DNA of 19,513 bases from Falciphora oryzae (lineage: Eukaryota > Ascomycota > Sordariomycetes > Magnaporthales > Magnaporthaceae), in NCBI GenBank assembly GCA_000733355.1, contig JNVV01000017.1, positions 135,325 through 154,837 on the forward strand, written 5' to 3'. Positions 8,560 to 18,385 of this stretch are shown here, one piece after another; positions within the stretch are counted from its first letter, which is position 1; each line of letters opens with the position of its first letter. The translations under genes and the position numbers were made by a program. The notes beneath the pieces were generated by a model. The model was not told the origin of the DNA, searched no databases, and was given only the letters and a program-made list of their open reading frames with translations.

Positions 8560-9173
8560 GCACGAGCTAGGCCTCCGTCTTTCAATCGGCTATCGTTCGT
8601 ACGAAAAGTTAGTGAACCCGTCCAAGTTCCTTTCCCCTAATTCCGATTGCCGTTTATAGGGGAAAGTTGCTTGGGCAGTAATACGGGACTGATAGCACGA
8701 AGCGAATTTACAACCTCGTTAACTAATACGAACCGTTTCTTTACGTTGCCAATTTGTAGGTTGTAACCATTTACTAATTAGTGTTCGTAGCACGCCGATA
8801 TCGATATCAGCCGGTTAGGGTAAGAAGGCTTTGGTATATTCTGTATATCCAAAGTCGTTTATCTTTTAAAAACAACGGAAGGGCTTTTTATGCGAGCCCT
8901 CTAGATACATATATCCCAATCACGGAAGCCGCGGGGTGCGGTCGTCCAAAGCCAGTCCCGGTGCCGGGCCTGACTTGCGATTTGCACCGCCTCCGTGCAT
9001 AACCGGTGATCTCCGTGCATGACCCGTGATCACCGTTCATGACCGGTGGTCCCCATTGCCGGTCCCTCCGTATCAGAGAGGCGGGGCCTTTCAGTCCCGG
9101 AGTCCCTAGTTATTAGGGATTCCCCTTGCCCGTGCTTCTACCTGTCGTGCGACCTCTTGCTGCCCTTCCAACA
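8560..9173 (-). repeat. Copia 5' LTR (inner edge unresolved)
   Basis: On the minus strand the LTR begins TGTTGGAAGGGCAGC at 9173, exactly where a palindromic MITE is interrupted. It carries three 20-bp tandem units (8991-9050) and a TATA-like CATAAAAAGCCC on the minus strand at about 8893-8882. The inner end is uncertain because no second LTR is available for comparison and I could not identify a primer-binding site. The segment 8415-8560 is AT-rich leader without a recognised feature. Confidence 0.6.
8991..9050. repeat. Three 20-bp tandem units in the Copia LTR
   Basis: CTCCGTGCATAACCGGTGAT, CTCCGTGCATGACCCGTGAT and CACCGTTCATGACCGGTGGT follow each other without spacers. They lie upstream of the TATA-like box in the U3 direction, so an enhancer role is possible but inferred. 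Confidence 0.8.
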
Positions 9174-9325
9174 TTAATATATTTTTTTCGGATTTTTATT
9201 ATTACCTCGTTATGGTGAGTTTTAAACACTGTGTAAAATACTGTGCACTTTTTCCAATTTTGTCGAACTAACCCTAATAAAGTAATAATAAACATCCGAA
9301 AAAAATATATTAATTTCTTTATATA

Positions 9326-10199
9326 ACGTGGTTCACCAGCGAGTCGGTCAAACCACCGAGTCGATCACTTCGAAATCCCATATTAAACGCGATTTTCGAC
9401 ACCCTTGCTAACTTGGCCAATTCAAACACAAATTAAACCAAATTTAAAAATGTTATATTTAACTAACGTGGTTCACAAGCGAGCCGCGCACAGAAGCGAG
9501 TCGCGCACTTCAAAATCCCATATTAAACAGCGTTTTTTTTCGATTAAATAACTCGCTCGATTTAGGGCTAAATTCCACCAAAATTAAAACAGTTATATTT
9601 AACTTTATAAAGATTATAATTTGAATTTTCCGCATTTTTATTATTAACCCTTGTAGGTTAGTTTGCATATTTTGCATATTTTACACAGTATAATACACAG
9701 TGTTGCAAACTAACCTAAAAGGGGTAATAATAAAAATGCGGAAAATTCAAATTATAATCTTTATAAAGTTAAATATAACTGTTTTAATTTTGGTGGAATT
9801 TAGCCCTAAATCGAGCGAGTTATTTAATCGAAAAAAAACGCTGTTTAATATGGGATTTTGAAGTGCGCGACTCGCTTGTGTGCGCGGCTCGCTTGTGAAC
9901 CACGTTAAATAAGAAATTTAATTTAATTTTCTTAAATTTTTTGCATTGCCCTTATAGGGTTAGTTTGCAACACTGTATAATACACCGTGTAAAATATGCA
10001 AATTAGCTTAAAACGGTAATGGGAAAATTTTAAAAAAAAATTAAATTAAATTTCCTATTTAGTTAAATATAATCTTTTTAAATTTAGTTAAATTTAGGCT
10101 TAAATTAGCCGAGTTAGGAAGGGTGTCGAAAATCGCGTTTAATATGGGATTTCGAAGTGATCGACTCGGTGGTTTGACCGACTCGCTGGTGAACCACGT
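9326..10199. mobile_element. MITE (middle level), palindromic, hosting an inner MITE
   Basis: The ends are perfect inverted complements over about 85 bp: ACGTGGTTCACCAGCGAGTC at 9326 and its complement ending at 10199. It is flanked by TA (9324-9325 and 10200-10201). Without the inner MITE and its duplicated TA it is about 432 bp. Its centre carries a TTAGTTTGCAACACTGT-like core shared with the other two MITEs. There is no ORF. The ends match those of the pogo-type transposon at 10636, so trans-mobilisation by a pogo transposase is likely. Confidence 0.88.
9466..9905. mobile_element. MITE (innermost), 440-bp near-perfect palindrome
   Basis: It starts ACGTGGTTCACAAGCGAGCC and ends with the complement. 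The flanks are TA at 9464-9465 and 9906-9907. The arms pair almost without mismatch for about 190 bp around a centre at about 9650-9720 with TTAGTTTGCATATTTTGCAT. Transcription would give a long hairpin RNA. It sits in the left arm of the MITE that starts at 9326, and the rejoined host arm matches the other arm of that MITE. Confidence 0.9.
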
Positions 10200-10405
10200 T
10201 AGTTAAATATCTTTATGTAAATTTTAGTACAATTCGGTTGTAAATTAAGCGAGTTATTTGGTTAAAAAAAAGCGCTGTTTAATATGCATTTTGCAAGTGT
10301 GTCGCTCGGTGATGTGTGTTGCTCGCTGATGAACCACGTTAACAGGTTTTTTATTTAATTTTTAAAAAAGGATAAATATTACCTTTAAAATATAATTTAG
10401 CTTAT

Positions 10406-10614
10406 TTAGTTTTCCGAATCGCTATTTTCGCTGGAAGATTTTTCATTTTGTTCAAATTCCTTTTGTAAAACCGATAAATCAGTCATATTCCAGCTTTTTA
10501 ATAATAATATTTTACGGCTTGTTTTTCATTTTAATTTATTACAGCTTGGGGTTATAATATTAGTAGCGGTTGCAAATAAGCCTTTTATTGCAGCCGAAGT
10601 AGCCGGAATCGATT
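10406..10614 (-). pseudogene. hAT transposase, C-terminal fragment
   Basis: The minus strand from 10614 reads IPATSAAIKGLFATATNIIT, then a K-rich segment with one TGA, KTSRKILLLKSWNMTDL, an acidic Ser-rich tail and a stop at 10408-10406. The blocks correspond to the hAT C-terminal dimerisation region, which in relatives reads IPATSA, a Phe-Ser block near SERLFS, then N.I.T..RN.L and LMLLKSW. Only this end of the gene is present. Upstream it meets a TATT microsatellite and the pogo-type insertion. It is a dead relic, and is older than the pogo insertion if that insertion truncated it. The 60 bp from 10342 to 10405 are AT-rich with no feature. Confidence 0.8.
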
Positions 10615-10635
10615 ATTTATTTATTTATTTATTTA
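10613..10635. repeat. TATT microsatellite at left edge of the pogo-type element
   Basis: About five TATT units end in the TA that forms the left target duplication (10634-10635). A matching run occurs at the right edge (19314-19331), so the element inserted into, or duplicated, a TATT array. Confidence 0.85.
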
Positions 10636-10734
10636 ACGTGGTCCATCAGTGAGTGGATCACATCACCTCGTGGATCACCCACACGCGTCTACGCGTCAAT
10701 TGAACTTCATCCACGAATATCTCCACAACAAACA

Positions 10735-12258
10735 ATGGTGAACACAAGCGACGAAAGCAGGATCATCTTGGCCCTTCAAGCCATCAATTCGGATCCAAAA
10801 TTGAGCGTCCGGAGTGCTGCCAAGATCTACGCGGTTAACTATTCTACTCTCGCCCGGCGCAAAAGCGGCCAACCTGCTCGACGCGACACCATATCCAAAT
10901 TACGGAAATTAACGGAATCCGAAGAGGAGGCGCTTGTTAAATACATACTCGAGCTGGATTCCCGCGCATTTCCTCCCCGGCCTTTTGGTGTTGAAGATAT
11001 GGCCAACCGATTGCTTGCCGAACGCGACGCGGGCACCGTCGGCAAGTGCTGGGTCGAAAGGTTCGTCAAACGCCGCGCAGAGCTCGGTACGCGTTGGATT
11101 CGAAAGTACGACTACCAAAGGGCCAAATGCGAAGATCCCAAGCTTGTTTCTGCGTGGTTCGACCTCGTGCGGAATACTGTCGCCAAATATGGCATCCTGG
11201 ATGACGACATCTACAATTTCGACGAAACCGGCTTCCTTATGGGCATAATCGCGGCCGTTATGGTCATTATAACATCGGAAGGCCGTGGCAAAGCAAAGCT
11301 GGTCCAGCCTGGCAACCGGGAATGGGCTACAGTTATTTAAGGGGTTAACTGTTGCGGTTAGGCGATCCCCCTTTTCATCATCGTCAAAGGGCAGTACCAC
11401 CTAGCCAATTGGTACTCGGAAACCGACCTCCCACGCAATTAGGTTATCGCAACGAGTTCCAACGGGTGGACTACGAACGAAATCGGCCTAAAATGGATCC
11501 AACATTTCGACAAACACATTGCGTCGCGCACGAAAGGCCCCTATCGTTTATTAGTGCTGGACGGACACGAAAGCTATCATTCGACGGATTTCGAGCTTTA
11601 TTGCCAGGAATATAACATTATTACGCTTTGCATGCCTCCGCATTCGTTTTATTTCCTTTAGCCGCTTGACGTTGGGTGCTTCAGCCCGATAAAAAAGGCG
11701 TACGGTCGACAAATTAAGAACCTGATGAGGTCGCACGTTAACCACGTAACTAAAGTCGAGTTCCTTTCGGCGTTTAAAGCGGCATTTTTTAACTTTATGA
11801 CCGAAGGAAACATCCGAGGAGGCTTTTAAAGGGCTGGCTTTGCTCCTTTTAATCCGGATTCGGTTTTGGAAAAGCTGGATGTAAGGCTACGGACTCCAAC
11901 TCCCCCGAAAACGCCTTTAAACGACCCCGAACCTTAAACTTCCAAAACGCCGCGGATAGCTAAAGAAGCAACTTCGCAGTCCGAATACATTAAAACTCGA
12001 ATTACCAATTACCAAAGCAGCTCTTCGACACCCATGCTAGCGGCTGTGGACCAAATCGCAAAAGGGACGAAGGCTATAATGCATGAGGTGGCCCTTTTCC
12101 GAGCCGAAGTGTCTACGCTTAAAAAGGCGAACGAAGCACTAAGCAAACGCTGGAGGGCCAAAAAAACACGTGTCCGACTTGGAGGGTCATTTACTATCAA
12201 CGAGGTACGAGATGTTCTGGACCAGTAGGAGCTGGATGGATAGCTACAGCAAGAAATG
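10735..12258 (+). pseudogene. Pogo-type (Fot1-like) transposase, main part
   Basis: ATG at 10735 lies 100 bp inside the left terminus. The order is an N-terminal psq-type helix-turn-helix (SVRSAAKIYAVNYSTLARR, about residues 24-42), a CENP-B-type second DNA-binding region (LTESEEEALVKYILELDSRA to VERFVKRRAELG, about 62-119), then the DDE core. The catalytic Asp residues are in YNFDETGF (about 11221), LLVLDGHESYH (about 11560) and PLDVGCFSPIKKAY (about 11667), with 35 residues between the second and third, as in Fot1. A coiled-coil-like segment lies near 12090-12150. The frame stays the same for 1.5 kb, so no indel is needed. It is broken by TAA/TAG at 11338, 11356, 11440, 11659 and later, at family Gln or Trp positions. 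It ends where the Gypsy element inserted. Confidence 0.92.
12254..12258. repeat. Gypsy target-site duplication, left copy (AAATG)
   Basis: AAATG precedes the 5' LTR and is repeated at 19070-19074 directly after the 3' LTR. The duplication rejoins the transposase frame. Confidence 0.95.
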
Positions 12259-12713
12259 TGTAACACCCCGATCCGCAGCCACGATCAGCAGCCCTAAGGA
12301 CCGCCACGGGTAGCCTTAAGGGGGGACTCCGGTAGTGGCCAAAGGGGCGTACGCCAGAGTGGCATGTTGTTCCAAACCAGGAGGTTAGTGGCATGTTGTT
12401 CCAAACCAGAGGATTAGTGGCATGTTGTTCCAGACCATAACGCACCAAAGCACAGCCAGCCCGGACGGGCATTATGGAGGAGGAGATTCTGCCGACGGCA
12501 GCCGAGGGGTGGCTGGGAGGCCGTGCATAAAAAGGGCCTGCAGGACCCCCTATGAAGGGAGTTCGAAGGCCAAGCAATCGTTTCTTATTTCTTGTTATTA
12601 TTAGCTTGTCGAGCTTTGCACAAACCAGACTGTTGAGTTGCTGAACCTTTGAAATCCCCCTTTTTCCCTTTAAACGTGACCTCCCTTCCCTAAGGAGGCC
12701 GCCGTTTGTTACA
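12259..12713 (+). repeat. Gypsy 5' LTR
   Basis: This is 455 bp from TGTAACACCCCG to CCGTTTGTTACA. It contains three units of a 29-bp repeat (12358-12440), a TATA-like GCATAAAAAG at 12525-12534, and AAGCAATCG at 12572-12580, which is complementary to the sequence just inside the element. Differences from the 3' LTR are mostly transitions, several of them CA in the 3' copy and TA here. Confidence 0.95.
12358..12440. repeat. 29-bp tandem repeat, three units (5' LTR)
   Basis: Each unit begins AGTGGCATGTTGTTCCAAAC (the third has an A-to-G change). Starts are at 12358, 12387 and 12416. The third is incomplete. The 3' LTR has four units. Confidence 0.92.
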
Positions 12714-12716
12714 ATT

Positions 12717-12725
12717 CGATTGCTT
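12717..12725 (+). promoter_or_regulatory. Candidate self-priming primer-binding site
   Basis: CGATTGCTT lies 3 nt inside the 5' LTR. It is the exact complement of AAGCAATCG at 12572-12580 in the LTR, about 40 nt downstream of the TATA-like box and so near the expected RNA 5' end. No TGG-starting complement to a tRNA 3' end is seen here. Self-priming by the RNA 5' end is known for Tf1 and proposed for several fungal Gypsy elements; the assignment here is inferred from this 9-nt match. Confidence 0.5.
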
Positions 12726-12759
12726 CCTCCGCTTAGACCTTTAGCATTTATTAGGCATT

Positions 12760-14130
12760 ATGTCCGACTTTGGCGACTTTATCGAGGTTAACGACGCCGG
12801 ACGGGACGAGGATCCAAGGACAGGGTCATCCACCCTGCCCCTAGGACGCGAGCAACCTACCCCTAACAACCCTAAGGGTTACCCCGAGTTTAGCATCCAT
12901 AGCGTTGCTTTTTACACCCGTCCTCAGCTCGCCTATTACGTTTTACGTGATTGCGTTCCCACTAAGATCCTGTCACAATTCCAAAAAGCCCTAATCGAAC
13001 GGAAGGCAGTGCGCGAGGCCTTTGGCCTCCCAAACGATTCGGACGATCCGGATCACCCTTAGCCCCAGCCTTAGCCTCGTTTTCGAGCTTCGACCCCTTA
13101 GCAGCATGGCCAGGAGATCAACCGCCCGTTAGGAGGACCTGCTAACCAGTTAGCACCCCGCGCACTATTACACCACTCTCTGGTTAGGGACGACGACGAG
13201 GAAAACGATACCTTTCTTTCGTACGAAAAAGATAAAGGTAGCCACAAGATCCTATGGAAAATGCCCGAATTGAAGCTTCCAAGCTTAGTACAGGACTTTG
13301 ACCATTGGGAAAGCAAGCTCGACCTTACCTTCGAAGCTAATTTTAACGGCTTTACTACGGCTAGATCACGTATCGCAGCCGCTGTCGGAACCTTTAATAG
13401 CGACCTCAATTCCGCCTACAACGGCTCGCGCAAAGCCAACCCCATTTTGGGCCTGCATTGGCGCAAATTTATGCGATGGCTTCGTAATACCATATTGCGA
13501 GGAGATTTTTCACTCCTTCGGGCCACTAACGATTTGCAACAACTTATATAAAAGAACAACGAGGACCCCGGTGTTTTCGCAACACGGTACCGACGCGTGT
13601 GCGGCGAGGCAGGACAAGCAGCAGATATTAACGGCTACGTGGTCCGTTTGGTCCCCGCTTTAAAAGTCCAAATCACCCGTGGAATGCACCATAAGGCAAA
13701 GACCTTGGAGGACCTTATCGCCATAGCCTAAATCCTTTAGGATACTTTAGGTACGGGTGCCCGCGCCCCGTACGACGAGAAAAAGGATCCCTAGAAATCC
13801 TCCAATCAAAAGGACCAAAAGGAATCGAATAAGGATAAGGACGGGAAGCATAAACCCCGAAACAGGCAGGAAGGGCGCGACCAACGTCCCAATAGGGGCA
13901 ACGGACGCACGACACTTTCACCCACCGAACGCTAACGACGTTAGGGTAAAAACGCATGCATAAAGTGTGGCAAGCCCAACCATATGGCGAAAGATTGCAA
14001 AAGCTCCTTTTCCGCTACCAAGCCCCCAATTAAGGGCAGCGAGCCCCTTCCGGACGGAAAAGCTAAGGTTAATTCCTTAAAGCGCAAAAAGGAGGAGGAG
14101 AACGGAGAGGAGCCAAGCGACAAGCGCTAG
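12760..14130 (+). pseudogene. Gypsy gag with CCHC zinc knuckle
   Basis: ATG at 12760, 47 bp inside the LTR, starts a frame that stays in register to 14130. It has stops after the first 100 codons (TAG at 13060) and at several later points, including near 13548 and 13728. A Gag-core-like part lies at 13261-13680 (KLPSLVQDFDHWESKLDLTF, then VFATRYRRVCGEAGQA). The zinc knuckle CIKCGKPNHMAKDC lies at 13957-13998, followed by a Lys/Glu-rich tail. Gag would form the particle and bind element RNA. Pol lies in the -1 frame relative to gag, with overlap around 14100. Confidence 0.85.
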
Positions 14131-17100
14131 AAAAACTAAAGGGGAACCCGGTCATCCCCGCACCGGTGTTCCGTAACGACCAGCTTCGCACAGCCCCTGC
14201 GCTCGTTACTAAGGGGACCGTTAGCGCTCCCAACGGCGGTCCAAAAGTTAGGGTCGAAATCGGTTTAAACACGTTCGCCGAAGTGAACACAGTTTCTATC
14301 ACCTTTTGCAAATCCTTAGGATATCAGCCTTGCAACCGTCCCAAATACGACCACCAGTCTCTCACTTTAGCCGCTGCAGGTGACTAAGGTGTAAGGACCT
14401 ACGGTGTTTATTATTTACGCCTAAACCTTTGTAACCAGTACGGCACCCCGGTAGAAGTTATCCGGCCGTTTTTTGCTATCGATCGGAACCTAGCAAACGC
14501 CCCCATCCTCGTGGGCATGCCATTAATGCAGGAACTGGCTATGGACCTTTACCCGGCCGAAAGAACTTGGCGTTTCAACCAACGCCCGCGCATTCATCAA
14601 CTATCCGCATACTAATTCCGAAAAAAACTCCAAGCAAAGGATCGTATATTTGTTTGTTTTATTCGCTTTAACCCTTTTATCGTCCCCGAAAAGGACGATT
14701 CGTTCGATGACCCTCCGGACGAACCGCCGGATTTAGAGAACGTTTTTGTAAGCCTCCGAAAAAGCCATTCCGACGTATTCGACGTCCGTAAGGGAAAAAT
14801 GCTTCCGAAGCATGGCCACGGTGACCATGCCATCGATTTAATCCCGGGCAAGGAGCCCCCGTGGAAGCAGATCTATCACTTATTTTCCGCCAAATCCGAA
14901 GCGCTCCGGGAGTACCTCGCTAATGCCCTCGCACAAAGTATCATCCGCGAATCGCAATCACCCGCAGGAGCATTTGTTATTTTTATCCCTAAAAAGGATA
15001 GCACGTTGCGCTTGTGCGTCGATTACCGAAGGCTAAACGATATTACCATTAAAAACAGAGCACCCCTTCCATTTATTGGGGAAATGCTCGACCGGTTAAA
15101 CGGTGCCAAATGCTTTTCCAAAATCGACTTCGTTAACGCCTATTATCGACTTCGCATTAAAAAAGGCGACGAATGGAAAACCGCGTTCCGTACCAAGTAC
15201 GGGCATTACGAGTACCTCGTGCTACCTTTCGGGCTTACCAACGCTTTAATATCGTTCTAAAGCTATATTAACCGGGCCTTGCGAAGCTTAGTGGACGATT
15301 TCGTTATCGTTTATTTGGACGATATCCTTATTTATTCTAATAGCGAGGAGGAACACCAGCACCACCTAAAGTTGGTCCTGGATCGATTTCGCGCTTTCGA
15401 GCTTTACGTTAACCCGAAAAAGTGCACCTTTTTCCAGCAGGAACTTAAGTTCCTAGGTTTTATCGTTAACACCGAAAGGCTTAAAATGGACCTTACGCGT
15501 ATCCAGGTCGTTCGCGAATGGATTAACTACCTACTTCGTACGTACAAAGATATCCAAATTTTTATTGGATTTTGCAACTTTTACCGACGATTTATCCACG
15601 GCTTTTCCCGCATGGCGAAGCCTTTGCACGACCTTTTGCAAAGGATAAAAAACGGACGCAAACCAGGCCAAATAGGCCATTACTGGCAGGAACCACAGCA
15701 GCAAGCGTTCGAGGACCTAATTAACGCCTTTACAACCGCGCCAATGCTACGGCACTACGACCCGCGTTTACCTTTGCGGTTGGAAACGGATGCTTCCGAT
15801 TTTGCCAAAGCAGGCATCTTGTCGCAAAAGCACGGCGACTAGTGGCACCCCATAGCCTTCTGGTCCCAAAAGTTTAAAGGGGCCGAAATCCGGTACCTTG
15901 TGTACGATAAGGAACTTTTCGCAATAGTGGGAAGTTTTCGCTATTAGCGACATTACCTCGAAAAAGCGCAAACTATAAAGGTATTTTCGGATTATAAGAA
16001 CTTGAAGGCTTTTATAAAGCAGGAGCGCTTAAACGGACGTTAGGCACGCTGGCTATTACAATTGGCGCTGTACGATTTCGAAATCAAGTACCGGCTAGGG
16101 TCCTTAAACCCGGCGGACGTTCCATCTCGTCGACCGGATTATATAAACGGTTAAAAGGAAGGATAGGAGACTTTTATTAAAAAGCTTTTGCCGACGCTAT
16201 TTAATAAAATAGGTTGGAAAGACGTGCTTAGTTATAAACAGCACGCAGCAAAGGACATTGCCGAGGGAATGACGCCCAATAAGCCTCCTTAGCCAGTAAG
16301 CGCAAAAAGCGCACCTAACGAGCGATCCCCTGGAAACTTTGTTTTTAACCGGCGAAGCGAACGGGACAGCGTACGTTTGGCACAATTTACGTTAGCCGAC
16401 GATCCAGACACCCTTAAGGTCATCCATACCCTATAGGTGCAATTTGTCACTCGCCAGGAAGCACGTACCGCTTTAAATTGGTTTAAAAGCAACGCATCGG
16501 ATTCCTTTAAAGGGATCCCAACGTCGCTAAGGAAATGGATTGGAGACGTACAAAAACGGGATCCGGCGAGCATAAATTTGCTTAAAAGGCTAACAAAAGT
16601 TAAAAAGCCCCGCCTGCTAGTACCTGACGCGAAATATACCGCACTGCACCGAAATATTAAAACGACGCCTCGGCAGCAAGGAGCATCGTGCTTCCACCTA
16701 ACTAACGGTAACGAGTTGATTTTCCGGGGAAGCCAGGTTTATGTCCCTGCAAACGAGGCTTTAAGGACCGAAATCTTGAAACAATTTTACGATTTTCCAG
16801 GAGCCGGTCATTAGGGCGTAGCTAAAACCCTAAATTTAATCCAGCGCTTTTTTTGGTGGGATAGGGTTAAAGGGGATGTTATTGCATATATAGCATCGTG
16901 CCTTCAGTGCTAAAGGAAGGCGATTTATCGTTACAAGCCTTACGGCAAGCTTAAACCCCTGCCACCGCCAAAGGACGGACAGCTTATAAGAAAGATTTCT
17001 TTGGATTGGGTAACTAGCCTACTTAAAAGCAGGACGGCGAGTGGTTAGGTTTTTAACGCGATTCTCGTCGTCGTATGCCGGTTAACCAAATACGTAGTGC

Positions 17101-18035
17101 TTATCCCTACACAAACGGATACAAGCGCCGGATAGTTCGCAAAACTGTTTTTCGAGCGTATCGAATACGTATTCGGCACTCCTAAAAGCATCGTTAGCGA
17201 TCGGGATAGCCGCATTACCAGTACCTTTTAGGAGGAAGTGTACAAACACCAAATCATTAAAAAACGCATGTCGACCGCCTACCACCCCCAAACGGACGGG
17301 CAAACGGAAGTCCTAAATCGTGTAATCGAGGATTACCTCCGCAGCTACTGCGCTGGTTCGGAAAATTCCTGGGCATTACTGCTACTACTAGCAGCGTACG
17401 TTTATAACAATAGCAGGAATTTTACCATAGGGCATTCGCCATTCTACTTCCTATACGGATCGGATTGCGAAATGCGGATTAATATCGCGGACGATATCCC
17501 TAAAGGGAAGGTACCCGCAGCAAGGAACCGTATCAAACGGCTTCACGCAATGCGTAAAAAACTTAAAAAAACGTTATTGCAAGCACAAAAACGGTCAGCT
17601 AAATATTATAACAAAAACCATACCCCCATACAATTCGCAGTTGGAAATTTAGTAAAGTTATCTACGAAAAACCTGCGGTTAAAAAACAAAAAGTTAGTAC
17701 CTAAATGGATCGGCCCTTTTCGGATTACCAAACGCATCGGTTAGCAGGCCTACCGATTGGCATTTCCCGAGCACCACCGCCGTTTGCACGACGTTTTCTT
17801 TATGCAGTATTACGAGCGGTACATTGCTAGAGAATAAGGAGACGAGGTGCCGCTGCTTATGCCCGAGTACGAAAACGACCAAAACGAATGGGAAGTCGAA
17901 AAGGTACGAGACGAGGGCCATATTAAGGGCAAGAAGTACTACCTGGTTAAATGGAAGGACTGGCCGGCAAAGTACAACATTTGGGAACCAGAGGAGCACC
18001 TCCAAAACGCACCCGCGAAAGTGCGAGCCTTTTAA
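14100..18035 (+). pseudogene. Gypsy pol: protease region, RT, RNase H, integrase, chromodomain
   Basis: All parts share one frame. The protease region (14160-14600) is degenerate, with no clear DTG/DSG. RT spans about 14800-15480: [43 protein letters not shown], then VYLDDILIYS near 15309 with the YLDD active site. RNase H (15770-16150): LETDASDF, YDKELFAIV, SDYKNL (relatives have DHKNL), NPADVPSRRPDY. The integrase zinc region (16780-16925) ends in CLQC and has Tyr where the first His is expected. Its core has SLDWVTSL (about 17000), IVSDRDSRI (about 17200) and HPQTDGQTEVLN (about 17285). A chromodomain with YYLVKWKDW and NIWEPEEHL lies at 17880-18010. Stops such as TAA 15258, TAG 15840 and TAG 15945 match lost Gln or Trp codons. 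Confidence 0.93.
17880..18035 (+). other. Chromodomain at the C-terminus of the Gypsy integrase
   Basis: It reads WEVEKVRDEGHIKGKKYYLV, then KWKDWPAKYNIWEPEEHL. This is the standard chromodomain with its three aromatic-cage positions (W or Y near the start, W in KWKDW, W in NIWEPEE). In chromoviruses this domain directs integration to heterochromatin marked by histone H3 K9 methylation. The stop at 18033 may be the natural end. Confidence 0.93.
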
Positions 18036-18270
18036 AAGGCCCGAGGTCGGAGGAACTAAAAGATCCGCGAGCTCCAGGACGTGGAGCCAAACAGTGAAAA
18101 GGAGCCTTGAGAATCGCCAAGTTGGTCATCCTTTTCTAAGGGTTTTACTGGAGACCAGCGCCCACCCCTAGGCGAAGGGAAAAAGACGGTCAACGCCCTT
18201 GCAAGTCCACGAAGACTTGCCGTTGCACCAGGAAGAAGGAGGAGAAGGTTGGAGGCCGAGGACAGCCTTT

Positions 18271-18286
18271 TTAGGAGGGGGATAGT
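18271..18286 (+). promoter_or_regulatory. Polypurine tract before the Gypsy 3' LTR
   Basis: TTAGGAGGGGGATAGT directly precedes the LTR start TGTAAC at 18287. This is the place where plus-strand DNA synthesis would be primed. Confidence 0.8.
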
Positions 18287-18385
18287 TGTAACACCCCGAT
18301 CCGCAGCCACGATCAGCAGCCCTAAGGACCGCCACGGGTAGCCTCAAAGGGGGACTCCGGTAGTGGCCAAAGGGGCGTACGCCAA

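Larger units (their letters stand above)
1750..9173 (-). mobile_element. Ty1/Copia retrotransposon, degenerate, no 3' LTR in window
   Basis: Read on the minus strand, the order is 5' LTR (from 9173), gag, protease, integrase, reverse transcriptase and RNase H, which is the Copia order. Removing the insertion at 6244-7741 and one copy of its target duplication gives about 5.9 kb. The 5' edge at 9173 begins TGTTGG and cuts into a palindromic MITE, so the boundary is well placed. After RNase H (about 1945) no copy of the LTR occurs down to the left edge. The element is therefore truncated or continues beyond the window. A T-run at 1748-1760 would read as poly(A) on this strand. The frame is broken by many TAA/TAG codons. 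Confidence 0.85.
9174..10341. mobile_element. MITE X (outermost, left terminus lost), hosting two nested MITEs
   Basis: The preserved parts are 9174-9323 (central palindrome and right-arm start) and 10202-10339 (right terminus), separated by an inserted MITE. The right end, read inward, is ACGTGGTTCATCAGCGAGC, with TA at 10340-10341. The central part folds back on itself: ATTAATATATTTTTTTCGG at 9173 against its complement near 9316. The left terminal arm is missing because the Copia LTR ends at 9173. It carries no coding sequence. Confidence 0.75.

Noticed and set aside
10909..11400. 163-codon minus-strand open frame
   Set aside because: It is the antisense shadow of the pogo transposase, whose domains are clear on the plus strand.
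12009..12577. Minus-strand open frames around the Gypsy 5' LTR
   Set aside because: They cross the LTR tandem repeats and the antisense of the transposase coiled-coil. The repeat periodicity creates the apparent protein repeats.
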